Source of the DNA: Dyadobacter sp. MSC1_007 | Lineage (GTDB): Bacteria; Bacteroidota; Bacteroidia; Cytophagales; Spirosomataceae | DNA length: 64,000 nt | Direction of reading: 5' to 3' | Assembly (NCBI RefSeq): GCF_023667495.1 | Contig: NZ_JAMOZL010000003.1 | Coordinates: forward strand, 496,001-560,000 | Made by a program: the position numbers and the translations under genes | Notes under the pieces: model-generated | Database searches by the model: none | The model's input: the letters and a program-made list of their open reading frames with translations, nothing else | Told to the model about the DNA's origin: nothing | Shown here: in pieces, positions 16,143 through 24,689 of the stretch | Layout: each line of letters starts with the position of its first letter | How positions within the stretch are numbered: position 1 is the stretch's first letter

Positions 16143-16205
16143 CGAATTTTCAGCGGATTGCTGGCGGAAATGTAAATTTGCGGTTCAAATTACCTCATAA
16201 CGACG

Positions 16206-16964
16206 TTGTCTGACCTCCTGCTTGCCAAGATTGTATTAATGCCGCCGCTCATTGCGGGAGTTACTTTGGCTGTCCGTAAATGGGGCGAGGGCCTGGGTGG
16301 CTGGATCGGTGGCTTTCCGTGGGTAGCGGGGCCTATCTCATTTTTTATTGCATTGGAACACGGCCCGGCGTTCGCTGCTTCTACGATCAATTTTGCATTG
16401 CTGGGTTCGGTGGGAACGATGCTTTTCGCACTGGTTTATTCGATGCTGTCGTCACGGCTTAAATGGCTTCCAACAGTGCTGATCAGCTACGGCGCATTCT
16501 TTGTAGTGGCATTGCTCTCGCTAGGCAGGGATATAACGGTGCCAGCTGGGGTGGGCCTCAATCTCGTGGTACTGACGCTTGTTTTATATTTTTTCCCAAA
16601 ACCAAAAGGGAAGACTGATTTTCGCAAGCAACCTTCCTACGATATTCCGCTGAGGATGTTAGTAGCCACATTTTTTGTGGTCATGCTCACGCAGGCGGCA
16701 GATTATCTGGGCCCTACGTGGAGCGGTATTCTTACCCCGTTTCCGATCATGACATCCACGCTGGCGGTATTTACGCATTCCCAGCAGGGTTCCGATGCGG
16801 CTATCAGGATATTATATGGCCTGTTACTGGCGGGTTATGGCTTCGTAGCGTTTTTGGTGGGCGTCGCCTGGCTTGTTCCGCAAATGCCGATTGGGACGGC
16901 TTATGGCCTGCTAACGATCGGAACAATGGTTTTGAATGGCATTACAATCAGGCTGATCCGCTAA
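16206..16964 (+). CDS. Uncharacterised multi-pass membrane protein
   Basis: I do not recognise this 252-residue protein. It has about seven or eight hydrophobic segments, a Gly/Trp-rich first loop (RKWGEGLGGWIGGFPWVAGP) and a conserved-looking LGPTWSGILTPFPIMTSTLAVFTH in the middle. That pairing is reminiscent of small permease-like integral proteins. The start is uncertain: TTG 16206 gives MSDLLLAKIVLMPPL, and an ATG at 16239 would remove 11 residues of the first helix, so TTG is preferred. It is divergent from the TonB receptor. The shared palindrome at 16103-16121 overlaps one candidate promoter, so it may belong to the same metal regulon. Confidence 0.7.
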   Translation: MSDLLLAKIVLMPPLIAGVTLAVRKWGEGLGGWIGGFPWVAGPISFFIALEHGPAFAASTINFALLGSVGTMLFALVYSMLSSRLKWLPTVLISYGAFFVVALLSLGRDITVPAGVGLNLVVLTLVLYFFPKPKGKTDFRKQPSYDIPLRMLVATFFVVMLTQAADYLGPTWSGILTPFPIMTSTLAVFTHSQQGSDAAIRILYGLLLAGYGFVAFLVGVAWLVPQMPIGTAYGLLTIGTMVLNGITIRLIR

Positions 16965-16998
16965 TTGTCAAGCGGACCAGCCTCACTTAATTTTTTCC

Positions 16999-18060
16999 TT
17001 AAACTCTTTCCAGTTTGACAGGATAGGTCTTTTTAGCATTCCACTGACATACGTAGATATTATGGTCGTTGTCGACGCACACATCGTGGCAATGCATGAA
17101 GATCGGTTTTTCCTGGACCATCAATTGTAGTTCCCCATTCTTATACTCCGGTTTGGTCCCGCCGGGGTTTGATATCACCTTATTGGCTTTATCAATAATT
17201 GTTACAAAGCCTGAGTTCGGGGTTTGATTAAGATAGCGGAGGCGTGACCAGCAAACACCCGCGTAAAGGGTATCTTCCTTAAATACTGGTCGGCATACGA
17301 ATGCGCCGGGCAAGAATATGGTGCTGAGGTATTTTCCGTCCAGCGTGAATTTCTTGAATGCATTGTGTGCACGCGAAGTGACGATCAAGGTAGGGTTGGC
17401 TTTGTCGCGGTAATCGATCGCCACACCGTGCGCTGTTGAGAACTGTGCGTCACCGTCTCCCGAACCTCCGAATTTATCGATAAACTCTCCTTTTGGTGTG
17501 TATCTGAGGATCCACTGCGATCCGTAGCCGTCGGCAATGTAAATGGTCCCGTCAGGTCCGATGGCCGTTTCGGTCGGTTTGAATGCGTCTGTCTCTTTAT
17601 AGGCTCCTACTTTGGACGGATGCTCTATCGTCAGGAGAATTTTTCCTTTCAAATCGGTTTTGAAAACTTTGCCGATGTTGGGGTCGCTGATGAAAAGGAA
17701 TTCTTCGCCATTGGCATTCCACAGCGTGAGCCCGTGCCCGCCAGGAAATTCGTGCCCCCAGCTTTCAAGCAACTTACCCGACCGATCGTAAATGAGAATA
17801 TTGTTTTTAACATCATCACCTACCATAATGAGCCTGCCTTTGCTATCCTGCACCATTTCGTGGCAGTTGTTGACCGGGAACTTGGATGAATCGAGATTTC
17901 CCCAGCCCTGGTGCACTTTATAGCGATGGCTGCCATGCCCGATGGTTTCCCCGTCGGCCTTCGGCTTCGCATTCAGAATATAAAATGGTTTAAAGGTAAT
18001 GGCTGCCGCGGTTGCTGCCGTTATTTTCGCGAACTGGCGACGGGATTGAGTATCGGACAT
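16999..18060 (-). CDS. Tat-exported NHL-repeat (six-bladed propeller) protein
   Basis: This 353-residue protein starts with a twin-arginine signal (SRRQFAKITAATAAAI). The remainder is a beta-propeller with NHL-like blades, visible as repeated G-x-I-Y-I-A/V-D patterns: GPDGTIYIADGYGSQWILRYTPKGEFIDKFG appears in pieces, and DNDHNIYVCQWN is the last blade. Several His/Cys residues (NNCHEM, MHCHDVCVD) could hold a metal as in peptidylglycine amidating-lyase-like propellers; that relation is tentative. It follows a PfkB kinase gene by 71 bp on the same strand but no function link is evident. Confidence 0.82.
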   Translation of the reverse strand: MSDTQSRRQFAKITAATAAAITFKPFYILNAKPKADGETIGHGSHRYKVHQGWGNLDSSKFPVNNCHEMVQDSKGRLIMVGDDVKNNILIYDRSGKLLESWGHEFPGGHGLTLWNANGEEFLFISDPNIGKVFKTDLKGKILLTIEHPSKVGAYKETDAFKPTETAIGPDGTIYIADGYGSQWILRYTPKGEFIDKFGGSGDGDAQFSTAHGVAIDYRDKANPTLIVTSRAHNAFKKFTLDGKYLSTIFLPGAFVCRPVFKEDTLYAGVCWSRLRYLNQTPNSGFVTIIDKANKVISNPGGTKPEYKNGELQLMVQEKPIFMHCHDVCVDNDHNIYVCQWNAKKTYPVKLERV

Positions 18061-18131
18061 GACAAATATTTTAATTTTTTAAAAAAGACCGCACATCCGA
18101 TTTCTTACTATATGTTCGTACATGGAATTGA

Positions 18132-19091
18132 TCAGCTGGCGGAATAACGTTTTCCGTAACGATTCAGCCAATCAAGTAAGCGGTTCACATCCTGCATTCT
18201 AAACAGCTCGCTGCCCGAATTCATCGTGGCGGCGGTACCGCATGCAACGCCCATTCGTACAGCTTCGCGGTAGGATTTCCCCTGTGACAATGTCCATACA
18301 ATGCCTGCCAGCATGCTATCGCCCGCTCCAACAGTACTTTTTGGCTGCACAGGAGGGGCGGGAATGTGCTCCACCTGGTCTTCGGTTACGAGCATAGCGC
18401 CCATTGCGCCCATGGAAACGATCACAATTTCGCATTGTCCGCGGATGATGAGCGCCCTGGCCGCATCGTCGACTTCGTCCATTTCGAGCTTATCGACACC
18501 TACGAGTTCGCTCAGTTCCGTGATATTCGGTTTTAACAAATAAACACCTGCCTCAGTCGCATATCTGAGCGCGTCGCCCGACGTGTCGGCTATGAAACGC
18601 GCGCCCTGGTCATTGGCTATTCGGGCGATCTGGCCATAAAAATCAGATGGTACGCCGGGAGGAAGGCTTCCGCTGGCGATAATGTAGGATGGCTTTGGAT
18701 CCAGCTCCTCTAAGGTTTCAATAATGGCGCGTACCTCAGTCGGCATCATCTCAGTACCCGGCATGCCGAAGCGGTATTGAAACCCGGTACTCGTTTCGAG
18801 CACGTGGAAGTTTTCGCGTGTCCATTGTTTGGTTTCGATCACCATGGTTTCCACGCCTTCACTCTTGACGAGCTTATGCAGGCGCTGGCCGGTAGGGCCA
18901 CCGATCGTGAATATCGCAACGGGGTTACCGCCCAACCGGTGGATCGCCTTAGCTACATTAATACCACCTCCTCCTGCTTCAAAATTGGGTGTCTCGCACC
19001 GCAGTTTGTTATCTGGGACTATACGGGAGACGTTGGAGCTTTTGTCAAGAGCTGGATTAATTGTAAGTGTTACAATGGGTCCGGTTGCCAT
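18132..19091 (-). CDS. PfkB-family hexose-phosphate kinase (1-phosphofructokinase / tagatose-6-P kinase type)
   Basis: This 319-residue ribokinase-fold kinase belongs to the FruK/LacC/Pfk-2 branch. N-terminal VTLTINPALDKSSNV (this branch has T-x-NPA-x-D), the substrate loop FEAGGGGINVAKAIHRLGG, and the ATP/catalytic motif STVGAGDSMLAGIVW with the catalytic Asp in GAGD are present. The likely reaction is phosphorylation of a fructose- or tagatose-phosphate. E. coli Pfk-2 is the closest described type judging from NPALDKS and the GGGGINVA loop. No PTS genes occur nearby, which favours a glycolytic Pfk-2-like role over FruK. Confidence 0.85.
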   Translation of the reverse strand: MATGPIVTLTINPALDKSSNVSRIVPDNKLRCETPNFEAGGGGINVAKAIHRLGGNPVAIFTIGGPTGQRLHKLVKSEGVETMVIETKQWTRENFHVLETSTGFQYRFGMPGTEMMPTEVRAIIETLEELDPKPSYIIASGSLPPGVPSDFYGQIARIANDQGARFIADTSGDALRYATEAGVYLLKPNITELSELVGVDKLEMDEVDDAARALIIRGQCEIVIVSMGAMGAMLVTEDQVEHIPAPPVQPKSTVGAGDSMLAGIVWTLSQGKSYREAVRMGVACGTAATMNSGSELFRMQDVNRLLDWLNRYGKRYSAS

Positions 19092-19224
19092 AGGAGTACG
19101 CTATTCAGGGGTGAAATCAATAGTTTGAAAAAACTTACTGAACTATTTTACGCGAATAAAAGAAAAAAAGCGATTCTCCCTGCGTTTATAGCAATTTCTT
19201 CACAGCGGCGCCGCCACATGCCAC

Positions 19225-19953
19225 CTAAAATTGTCCGTCGACGAGTACCCGCGCATGATCAATTGTGAGTACTTGTCCCGTAGTGAATTTGGCATAATCT
19301 GACATCAAATAAACTGCTGTCCCGTCCAGCTCACCTGGTGCCACGCTTCCGGGAAGTTGTTCCATGTATTCTCCCTGATCCGGCGACGACCCAGCTGATA
19401 TCACATTGATGCGGATATTTTTGGACGCATAAGACGCTGCAATGGATTTCGAAAATCCAATGATGGCCGCGCCCGCAGCCGCGTGTGCATGGTTCGGTGA
19501 AGAAGGGGAAGTAAATGCAGCATTAAGGTTGAGGATCGTTCCGCCTTTGTTCATTCCTAAAAAGGCCCTCACGGCTGCCTGGTTGGACAGCATCATGGAT
19601 GTGAGGCTCAGGTCGAGTGTGTCGTTCCAACTTTCCAGGGTCAGGTCGTGCAAGGCAATATTTGGCTGTTTTTCACTGGTATCCTCAGACACATGGTAAA
19701 GCCCGTCAAAGCTGCCAAACTCGCGTATGCAGAGTTGAATGGCATCCAGGGTCGTTTGCGGGTGATAGGCGTCACCCTGTTTGGCGCGCGCGGTACCTCC
19801 CAGGTTCAACTCCGCGATCAGGCAGCTTTCCGGGCTGTGGCCTACTACCACTACATTAGCGCCATTCCTGACAAATGCTTTGGCAGCTGAAAATCCAACC
19901 CCAGTCGTTCCCCCGATAATTACAATAGACTTGTTTGCTAGCCAGTTTTCCAT
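19225..19953 (-). CDS. SDR-fold protein lacking the catalytic Tyr and Lys
   Basis: This 242-residue protein has a Rossmann start (IVIIGGTTGVGFSAAKAF) and an SDR-like C-terminus (GTAVYLMSDYAKFTTGQVLTID). Where classical enzymes have YxxxK, it reads HAAAG (SSPNHAHAAAGAAIIGFSK), so both catalytic residues are replaced. NNAG is also absent (YHVSEDTSEK instead). It probably binds a nucleotide without standard dehydrogenase chemistry, or has a different reaction; both are inference. It sits downstream of clpX beyond that gene's terminator and upstream of the pfkB-type gene. Confidence 0.8.
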   Translation of the reverse strand: MENWLANKSIVIIGGTTGVGFSAAKAFVRNGANVVVVGHSPESCLIAELNLGGTARAKQGDAYHPQTTLDAIQLCIREFGSFDGLYHVSEDTSEKQPNIALHDLTLESWNDTLDLSLTSMMLSNQAAVRAFLGMNKGGTILNLNAAFTSPSSPNHAHAAAGAAIIGFSKSIAASYASKNIRINVISAGSSPDQGEYMEQLPGSVAPGELDGTAVYLMSDYAKFTTGQVLTIDHARVLVDGQF

Positions 19954-19994
19954 CAGATGATATCATTTTTGATATAAAAATAGGACTATTGCCA

Positions 19995-20040
19995 TAAAAA
20001 ATAAAACGCCCTGCGTTCCAAAGATAGAAGCAAGGCGTTT
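19995..20040 (-). terminator. clpX terminator
   Basis: On the minus strand AAACGCCTTGC pairs with GCAGGGCGTTT (plus 20030-20040 and 20004-20014) across a 15-nt loop. TTTTATTTTTT follows. Confidence 0.85.
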
Positions 20041-20063
20041 GAGATGTTTTAAACAGATGAATG

Positions 20064-21308
20064 CTAGGCAACTGACCGAAGCAACGACATGGAAGATTTT
20101 TCAAACTTATCTTTCGCATAGTCCAGTGACAGCGTGAATTCCTTTACATCCTTCTGTGAAGGCAGGTCGAACATGGCATCCGTCATGATGGATTCGCAGA
20201 TTGCCCGCAAACCACGTGCGCCCAACTTGTAAATCATCGCCTGATCAACAATGTAATCCAGTACTGCTTCTTCGAAATGGAGCGTGATGCCTTCCATCGC
20301 GAAAAGTTTACTGTATTGTTTTACCAATGCATTTTTTGGTTCTGTCAAAATCCGGCGTAATGTCTCGCGGTCTAGGGGGTTCAGGTGCGTGAGCACGGGC
20401 AAGCGACCGATGAGTTCGGGGATTAATCCGAAAGATTTCAGGTCCATTGCTGTCACATACCGCATCAGATTACCCTTGTCGAATATCTCGATGATGCGGT
20501 TATCGCCTGAAAATCCGATTGGACGGGTATTAATGCGCTTTCCGATATGTCTTTCAATACCGTCGAATGCACCTCCGCAGATGAAGAGGATGTTTTCCGT
20601 ATTTAGGGTGATCATTTTTTGATCAGGATGCTTGCGTCCTCCTTGCGGCGGCACGTTTACTGTTGAACCTTCCAGCAATTTCAGCAATGCCTGCTGAACG
20701 CCTTCACCACTCACGTCACGGGTAATGGACGGGTTGTCTGACTTACGGGCGATTTTGTCGATTTCATCAATATAAACGATCCCGCGTTCGGCGGCTTCCA
20801 CATTATAATCTGCTGCCTGTAGCAAGCGGGTTAGGATGGTTTCCACATCTTCCCCAACATAACCGGCTTCCGTCACTACCGTCGCGTCCGCCACGCAGAA
20901 AGGAACCTGCAAAATGCGTGCTATGGATTTTGCGAGATAGGTTTTACCAGTCCCGGTTTCACCCACCATAATGATGTTGGATTTTTCAATCACCACGTCG
21001 TCATCGCTCGCAGGCTGGTTCAGACGTTTGTAGTGGTTATAGACAGCCACGGCCAGCGAGCGTTTCGCTTCATCCTGACCGATGACATATTGTTCCAGAA
21101 AATGCTTTATATCAGACGGTGGGATTGGTTTTAGCTTGGGAAGCTTCGATTTCTTCTCCTTTTTATCCTCCTTTGGCCCCAACTCCTCTGTAACTACCTG
21201 ATGCCCCTGGGCAATGCAGTGGTTGCAGATGTGCGCGTCAATCCCCGAGAGTAACAGATCTACTTCGCTTTTTTTACGTCCGCAGAACGAACAACTTACT
21301 TGTGCCAT
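20064..21308 (-). CDS. clpX: ATP-dependent Clp protease ATP-binding subunit ClpX
   Basis: This is the AAA+ unfoldase that feeds substrates to ClpP. It has 414 residues, the normal size. The N-terminal zinc-binding domain shows Cys6, Cys9, Cys28 and Cys31 (CSFC, CNHC). Walker A is GETGTGKT at residues 116-123, the pore loop is GYVGED, Walker B is VYIDEIDKI, and the ClpP-docking IGF loop appears as RPIGFSGD. The arginine-sensor C-terminal domain ([13 protein letters not shown]) is intact. It lies downstream of clpP on the same strand, but a strong terminator (21513-21544) separates the two, so clpX should have its own promoter. Confidence 0.98.
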   Translation of the reverse strand: MAQVSCSFCGRKKSEVDLLLSGIDAHICNHCIAQGHQVVTEELGPKEDKKEKKSKLPKLKPIPPSDIKHFLEQYVIGQDEAKRSLAVAVYNHYKRLNQPASDDDVVIEKSNIIMVGETGTGKTYLAKSIARILQVPFCVADATVVTEAGYVGEDVETILTRLLQAADYNVEAAERGIVYIDEIDKIARKSDNPSITRDVSGEGVQQALLKLLEGSTVNVPPQGGRKHPDQKMITLNTENILFICGGAFDGIERHIGKRINTRPIGFSGDNRIIEIFDKGNLMRYVTAMDLKSFGLIPELIGRLPVLTHLNPLDRETLRRILTEPKNALVKQYSKLFAMEGITLHFEEAVLDYIVDQAMIYKLGARGLRAICESIMTDAMFDLPSQKDVKEFTLSLDYAKDKFEKSSMSLLRSVA

Positions 21309-21512
21309 TGATTCGATTTATACGTTTCAGATTATTCCGGTTTTTAGTCTCATTCTAATTTCAATCCAACTAACTAAACCGTGCAAGTCATGTTAACAAG
21401 AAGACAGAAACTAATGTTTCCTTGCCCGGCCTCATTTCTAAATTAGTGGTAATGATGGTACAAATTTCCGGTTTTTTGACCGGGTTACCAAATCAACCGA
21501 CGGCCATATACT

Positions 21513-21544
21513 AAAAACGCCCTGACAATCATGCTGTCAGGGCG
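21513..21544 (-). terminator. clpP terminator
   Basis: A perfect 10-bp stem (CGCCCTGACA 21518-21527 with TGTCAGGGCG 21535-21544) has a 7-nt loop. On the minus strand a T run follows. It uncouples clpP from clpX. Confidence 0.88.
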
Positions 21545-21566
21545 CTGGGCATTTAAAAAGATCAGA

Positions 21567-22241
21567 TTATTTATCTCTGGTCAAAACTTCGTCGATCAGA
21601 CCATATTCTTTTGCTTCCAAAGCTTTTAGCCACTTGTCGCGGTCCGAATCAATACCGATCTGCTCAGCGGTTTGACCGGTGTGATGTGCCAGGATCTCAT
21701 ACAGTTCATGACGCAGTTTCACGATTTCACGGGTTGTGATCTCGATATCTACGGACGTTCCCTGCGCGCCACCCGAAGGCTGGTGGATCATCACGCGAGC
21801 GTGGGGTAGGGCCGAGCGTTTGCCGGCAGCGCCGCCCGCCAGCAATACAGCACCCATAGATGCCGCAAGACTGGTGCAAACCGTCGCCACGTCAGGGCGT
21901 ACATATTGCATGGTGTCGTAAATTCCCAAACCTGCATATACCGAACCGCCGGGGCTGTTGATATACATCAGGATGTCCTTTTTAGGATCTGCCGATTCGA
22001 GGAAGAGTAGTTGCGCGACGATGATATTGGCGATATTGTCGTCAACGCCTGTGCCCATAAATATGATGCGGTCGGCCATCAGACGAGAGAAAACGTCCAC
22101 TTCGCGGAAGTTCATCGGACGTTCCTCGATAACCGAACGGGTCATGTTTTCAATGGTGTGGTTCATATAACCGTCCACTGTAAGACCATTCATTCCAAGG
22201 TGGTGAACGGCATATTTTCTAAATTCATTTCCGTGATTCAT
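21567..22241 (-). CDS. clpP: ATP-dependent Clp protease proteolytic subunit
   Basis: This serine protease subunit has 224 residues. The catalytic triad is visible: Ser128 in [11 protein letters not shown], His153 in [10 protein letters not shown] and Asp202 in [25 protein letters not shown] is the conserved handle region. A longer N-terminal extension (about 30 residues before [11 protein letters not shown]) is probably the propeptide. It forms the conserved tig-clpP-clpX order, but here an unrelated regulator gene lies on the opposite strand between tig and clpP. Confidence 0.98.
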   Translation of the reverse strand: MNHGNEFRKYAVHHLGMNGLTVDGYMNHTIENMTRSVIEERPMNFREVDVFSRLMADRIIFMGTGVDDNIANIIVAQLLFLESADPKKDILMYINSPGGSVYAGLGIYDTMQYVRPDVATVCTSLAASMGAVLLAGGAAGKRSALPHARVMIHQPSGGAQGTSVDIEITTREIVKLRHELYEILAHHTGQTAEQIGIDSDRDKWLKALEAKEYGLIDEVLTRDK

Positions 22242-22491
22242 CGAAAAAATTTAATTTTTAATTTATCAATAATTTAAGGGCAACCATACCAGCGAACAAA
22301 AAGCAATATATGTTAGTTTCTGTTGATAATAGTGCCTGCTGATTGTTTGCTGATCACAAATTTGACTATTTCATCGAATAATCCTTGTCAATTTTCGTGA
22401 CAAATTATCGAAAAAAGCGACAGTCAGCGACAACGTAAAGTCAGTACATTGCGGAATAAAAACGTTATACCACGCATTATTATCGGACATT

Positions 22492-22869
22492 ATGAACGTG
22501 ACATCCAATTTATCAGAGAAAATAAGACAGATAAGACTGCAAAAAGGCCTGTCGCAGGAAAATATGGCAGACATGCTTGGCTTGTCGACGACAGCCTATG
22601 GTGATATCGAGCGCGGGCGTACGGAGCTTTCGGTTACACGACTTGAAAATGTAGCTAAGCTGCTAGACGTCCCGCTGCCGGAGTTATTGGGCATTGATGT
22701 GGCCATGTCCGAAACGGAATGGCTTCGCCAGGAAAACACCCGGTTGATTGCTGAAAACCGTCGCCTATTGAATGAGCTCGATCAATGGAGGGTTAAGTTC
22801 AAACAATGGTTTGGCGATGGCATTATCCGGCAGATCGGGGAGGAGCGGGAACGCATCGGCTTTAAATAA
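22492..22869 (+). CDS. XRE-family transcriptional regulator with C-terminal coiled coil
   Basis: This 125-residue regulator has a Cro/CI helix-turn-helix (residues 8-65: IRQIRLQKGLSQENMADMLG, then TTAYGDIERGRTELSVTRLE). A short leucine/glutamate-rich segment follows (residues about 75-105, ENTRLIAENRRLLNELDQW), which looks like a dimerising coiled coil. It lies on the plus strand between the minus-strand tig and clpP genes and shares a 250-bp divergent spacer with clpP. That spacer includes an inverted repeat (TTGTCA 22385-22390 with TGACAA 22398-22403), a candidate operator. Control of clpP is possible but unproven. Confidence 0.85.
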   Translation: MNVTSNLSEKIRQIRLQKGLSQENMADMLGLSTTAYGDIERGRTELSVTRLENVAKLLDVPLPELLGIDVAMSETEWLRQENTRLIAENRRLLNELDQWRVKFKQWFGDGIIRQIGEERERIGFK

Positions 22870-22902
22870 AAAACACCGCCCAAGCATTGGCCTGGGACGG
22901 TG
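22864..22902 (-). terminator. tig terminator
   Basis: On the minus strand CACCGTCCCAGG folds back on TTGGGCGGTG and is followed by TTTTTTATTT. It sits just beyond the tig stop and overlaps the end of the convergent XRE gene. Confidence 0.8.
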
Positions 22903-22927
22903 AAAAAAAATGTTTTATCGGCTGAAA

Positions 22928-24280
22928 TTAAGCTTCCGCTTCTACTTCGCCTTTCGCCAGTTTTTCGAATTCGCTAACCTCAACAGTCTGCTCGTCAGTG
23001 CTTACTTGACTGCGGATAATTTCGAGGATCTTGTTGTCGAACACCTGATTGAACACGCTCGTATAGTTGTCACGTTCTTTGTCGGCAAGGTATCCTTGTG
23101 CTACGCGGTCGATCGTTTCTTTCATCGCATCGTCGTCGCCGTAAATTCCGAACTGTCCTTTTACCATTTCGCGGGTAAATGCGAGGATTTCAGGATATTC
23201 TACTTTTACGTTTTCCTTATCAGCAATTTTATTCTTGATCAGGCTCAGTTTCAATGACTTCTGGAAGTCACCGAATTGTTCTTCGATCTGCTCGCGGGTG
23301 AACTTGCCTTCGTTGGTGCGTTCCAGCCAGTCTTTCAGGAAGGCCTCGGGAAGTTCGATAGAGATGCTGTCCAGCAATCCTATTTCGATATCGCGGCGAA
23401 GCAATGCTTCTGTTTCGCGCTCGTAGTTTCCTTTGATGATTTCAAGTAATTTCTCATTGAACTGCTCTTCGCTTTCAACTTGTCCCGGACCCAATACTTT
23501 GTCAAAAAATTCCTGGGTCAGTTCCGCTGGTGCTGAACGGGTGATATCTTCAATAGTCAATGTGAATTCACCGGAAAGCTCACCGATATCTTCTTTCTTC
23601 TTGCCTGTAACGTGAGCGATCGCTGATTCATCAGTGAACGTATTCTGAATGTCGAACGTGATCAAGTCACCTTTCTTAGCGCCTACGAATTTCGCAAGAA
23701 CATCTTCCTTAACTTGTTTGGTAGGGATAGCTGTGCGGGTCGTGAATTCGGAAGACTCCTGTTTCAGTTCACCGAAGATCATATCTCCTGCTTCGCTGGT
23801 TTCCGGGTGAATGCTGTCTGCAAAACGCTCGCGAAGACTATCAAGCGTTTTAGTCAGCTCGGCATCGTCTACATTGATCGTGTAACGCTTGATCGCTGGC
23901 AATTCGCTCAGGTTTACTTCGAAATCCGTTGCAACACCAAGGTCGTAGCTAAATTCGAACTGGCTTGGGTTGTCCCAGTTCACTTCCGCTGCTTTATCGC
24001 GGTCGGGTACAGGGTCACCTACTACCTGAAGTTTGTTTTCACGGATATAAGTGCTTACTGCCGTGCTCAGGATGTTGTTTACTTCATCCACCAGAATGCT
24101 TTTGCCATACATGCGCTGGATCACATGGGATGGTACTTTGCCGGGACGAAATCCTTTCAGGTTAACGCGCTTAGAATAATCCTTTATGGTTTTATCAACT
24201 TTGGGCTGATAATCTTCTTTGGTCAACGTTACTTTCAGAGAGGCTAAAGTTGGCGAACTTTTTTCTAACAAAACTTCCAT
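22928..24280 (-). CDS. tig: Trigger factor
   Basis: This ribosome-associated chaperone has 450 residues. The ribosome-docking signature GFRPGKVPSHVIQRMYG is at about residues 43-59. A middle PPIase-like domain (about 150-245) is poorly conserved, as is usual in Bacteroidota, and the long alpha-helical C-terminal chaperone arms follow. It ends in a run of acidic residues (KGEVEAEA). It lies upstream of clpP and clpX in the usual order, with the XRE gene inserted antisense between tig and clpP. Confidence 0.95.
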   Translation of the reverse strand: MEVLLEKSSPTLASLKVTLTKEDYQPKVDKTIKDYSKRVNLKGFRPGKVPSHVIQRMYGKSILVDEVNNILSTAVSTYIRENKLQVVGDPVPDRDKAAEVNWDNPSQFEFSYDLGVATDFEVNLSELPAIKRYTINVDDAELTKTLDSLRERFADSIHPETSEAGDMIFGELKQESSEFTTRTAIPTKQVKEDVLAKFVGAKKGDLITFDIQNTFTDESAIAHVTGKKKEDIGELSGEFTLTIEDITRSAPAELTQEFFDKVLGPGQVESEEQFNEKLLEIIKGNYERETEALLRRDIEIGLLDSISIELPEAFLKDWLERTNEGKFTREQIEEQFGDFQKSLKLSLIKNKIADKENVKVEYPEILAFTREMVKGQFGIYGDDDAMKETIDRVAQGYLADKERDNYTSVFNQVFDNKILEIIRSQVSTDEQTVEVSEFEKLAKGEVEAEA

Positions 24281-24320
24281 GTGTCGCTAAGCTGTTGGTA
24301 AATACCTTATGATTGAATAG

Positions 24321-24361
24321 AAAAATAAAAATGCCCTCAAAACGAAGTCCTGAGGGCATTT
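24321..24361 (-). terminator. Terminator downstream of tRNA-Leu(TAG)
   Basis: A perfect 11-bp stem (AAATGCCCTCA 24329-24339 with TGAGGGCATTT 24351-24361) is followed on the minus strand by TTTTATTTTT. It lies between the tRNA and tig. Confidence 0.85.
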
Positions 24362-24440
24362 GACGGGCTTTTACTACGGAGCAGTTCATCTTTCTAAAAC
24401 AAGATAGGAATCTGACGCCCCGTCATTCCCTTGTATTCTG

Positions 24441-24522
24441 TACGGGCGGAGGGAATCGAACCCCCACGCCTTGCGGCACTAGATCCTAAGTCTAGCACGT
24501 CTACCAGTTCCGCCACGCCCGC
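24441..24522 (-). tRNA. tRNA-Leu (anticodon TAG)
   Basis: The minus strand folds into a cloverleaf with acceptor GCGGGCG/CGCCCGT (G1-U72), D-arm TGGCGGAACTGGTAGACG, anticodon loop CTTAGGA (anticodon TAG), a long variable arm typical of class II leucine tRNA, and T-loop TTCGATT. The CCA end is not encoded. Confidence 0.95.
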
Positions 24523-24564
24523 TCACTTACCCCATTTTTCAACCCGATTGTTGAATTGGGAGTG

Positions 24565-24596
24565 CAAAGGTATTCTTATTTTTTTAAAACATGCAA
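24565..24596 (-). promoter_or_regulatory. Promoter of tRNA-Leu(TAG)
   Basis: On the minus strand TTG (complement of 24594-24596), a 21-nt spacer and TACCTTTG (complement of 24565-24572) lie 42 bp before the tRNA. Confidence 0.8.
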
Positions 24597-24631
24597 ACAT
24601 TTTCTAAAATTTTATCTTTGGGTAAAACATA

Positions 24632-24662
24632 TTGAAAAATGTCGCCGAAATTTGTTATTTTG
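24632..24662 (+). promoter_or_regulatory. Probable rsh promoter
   Basis: TTG at 24632-24634, a 20-nt spacer and TTATTTTG (one mismatch in the -7 box) at 24655-24662 sit 27 bp before the GTG start. Another perfect -7 box, TATCTTTG at 24613-24620, has no TTG at the right distance. Confidence 0.6.
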
Positions 24663-24689
24663 GTGAAGCATACCAATTAGAATATAGCA

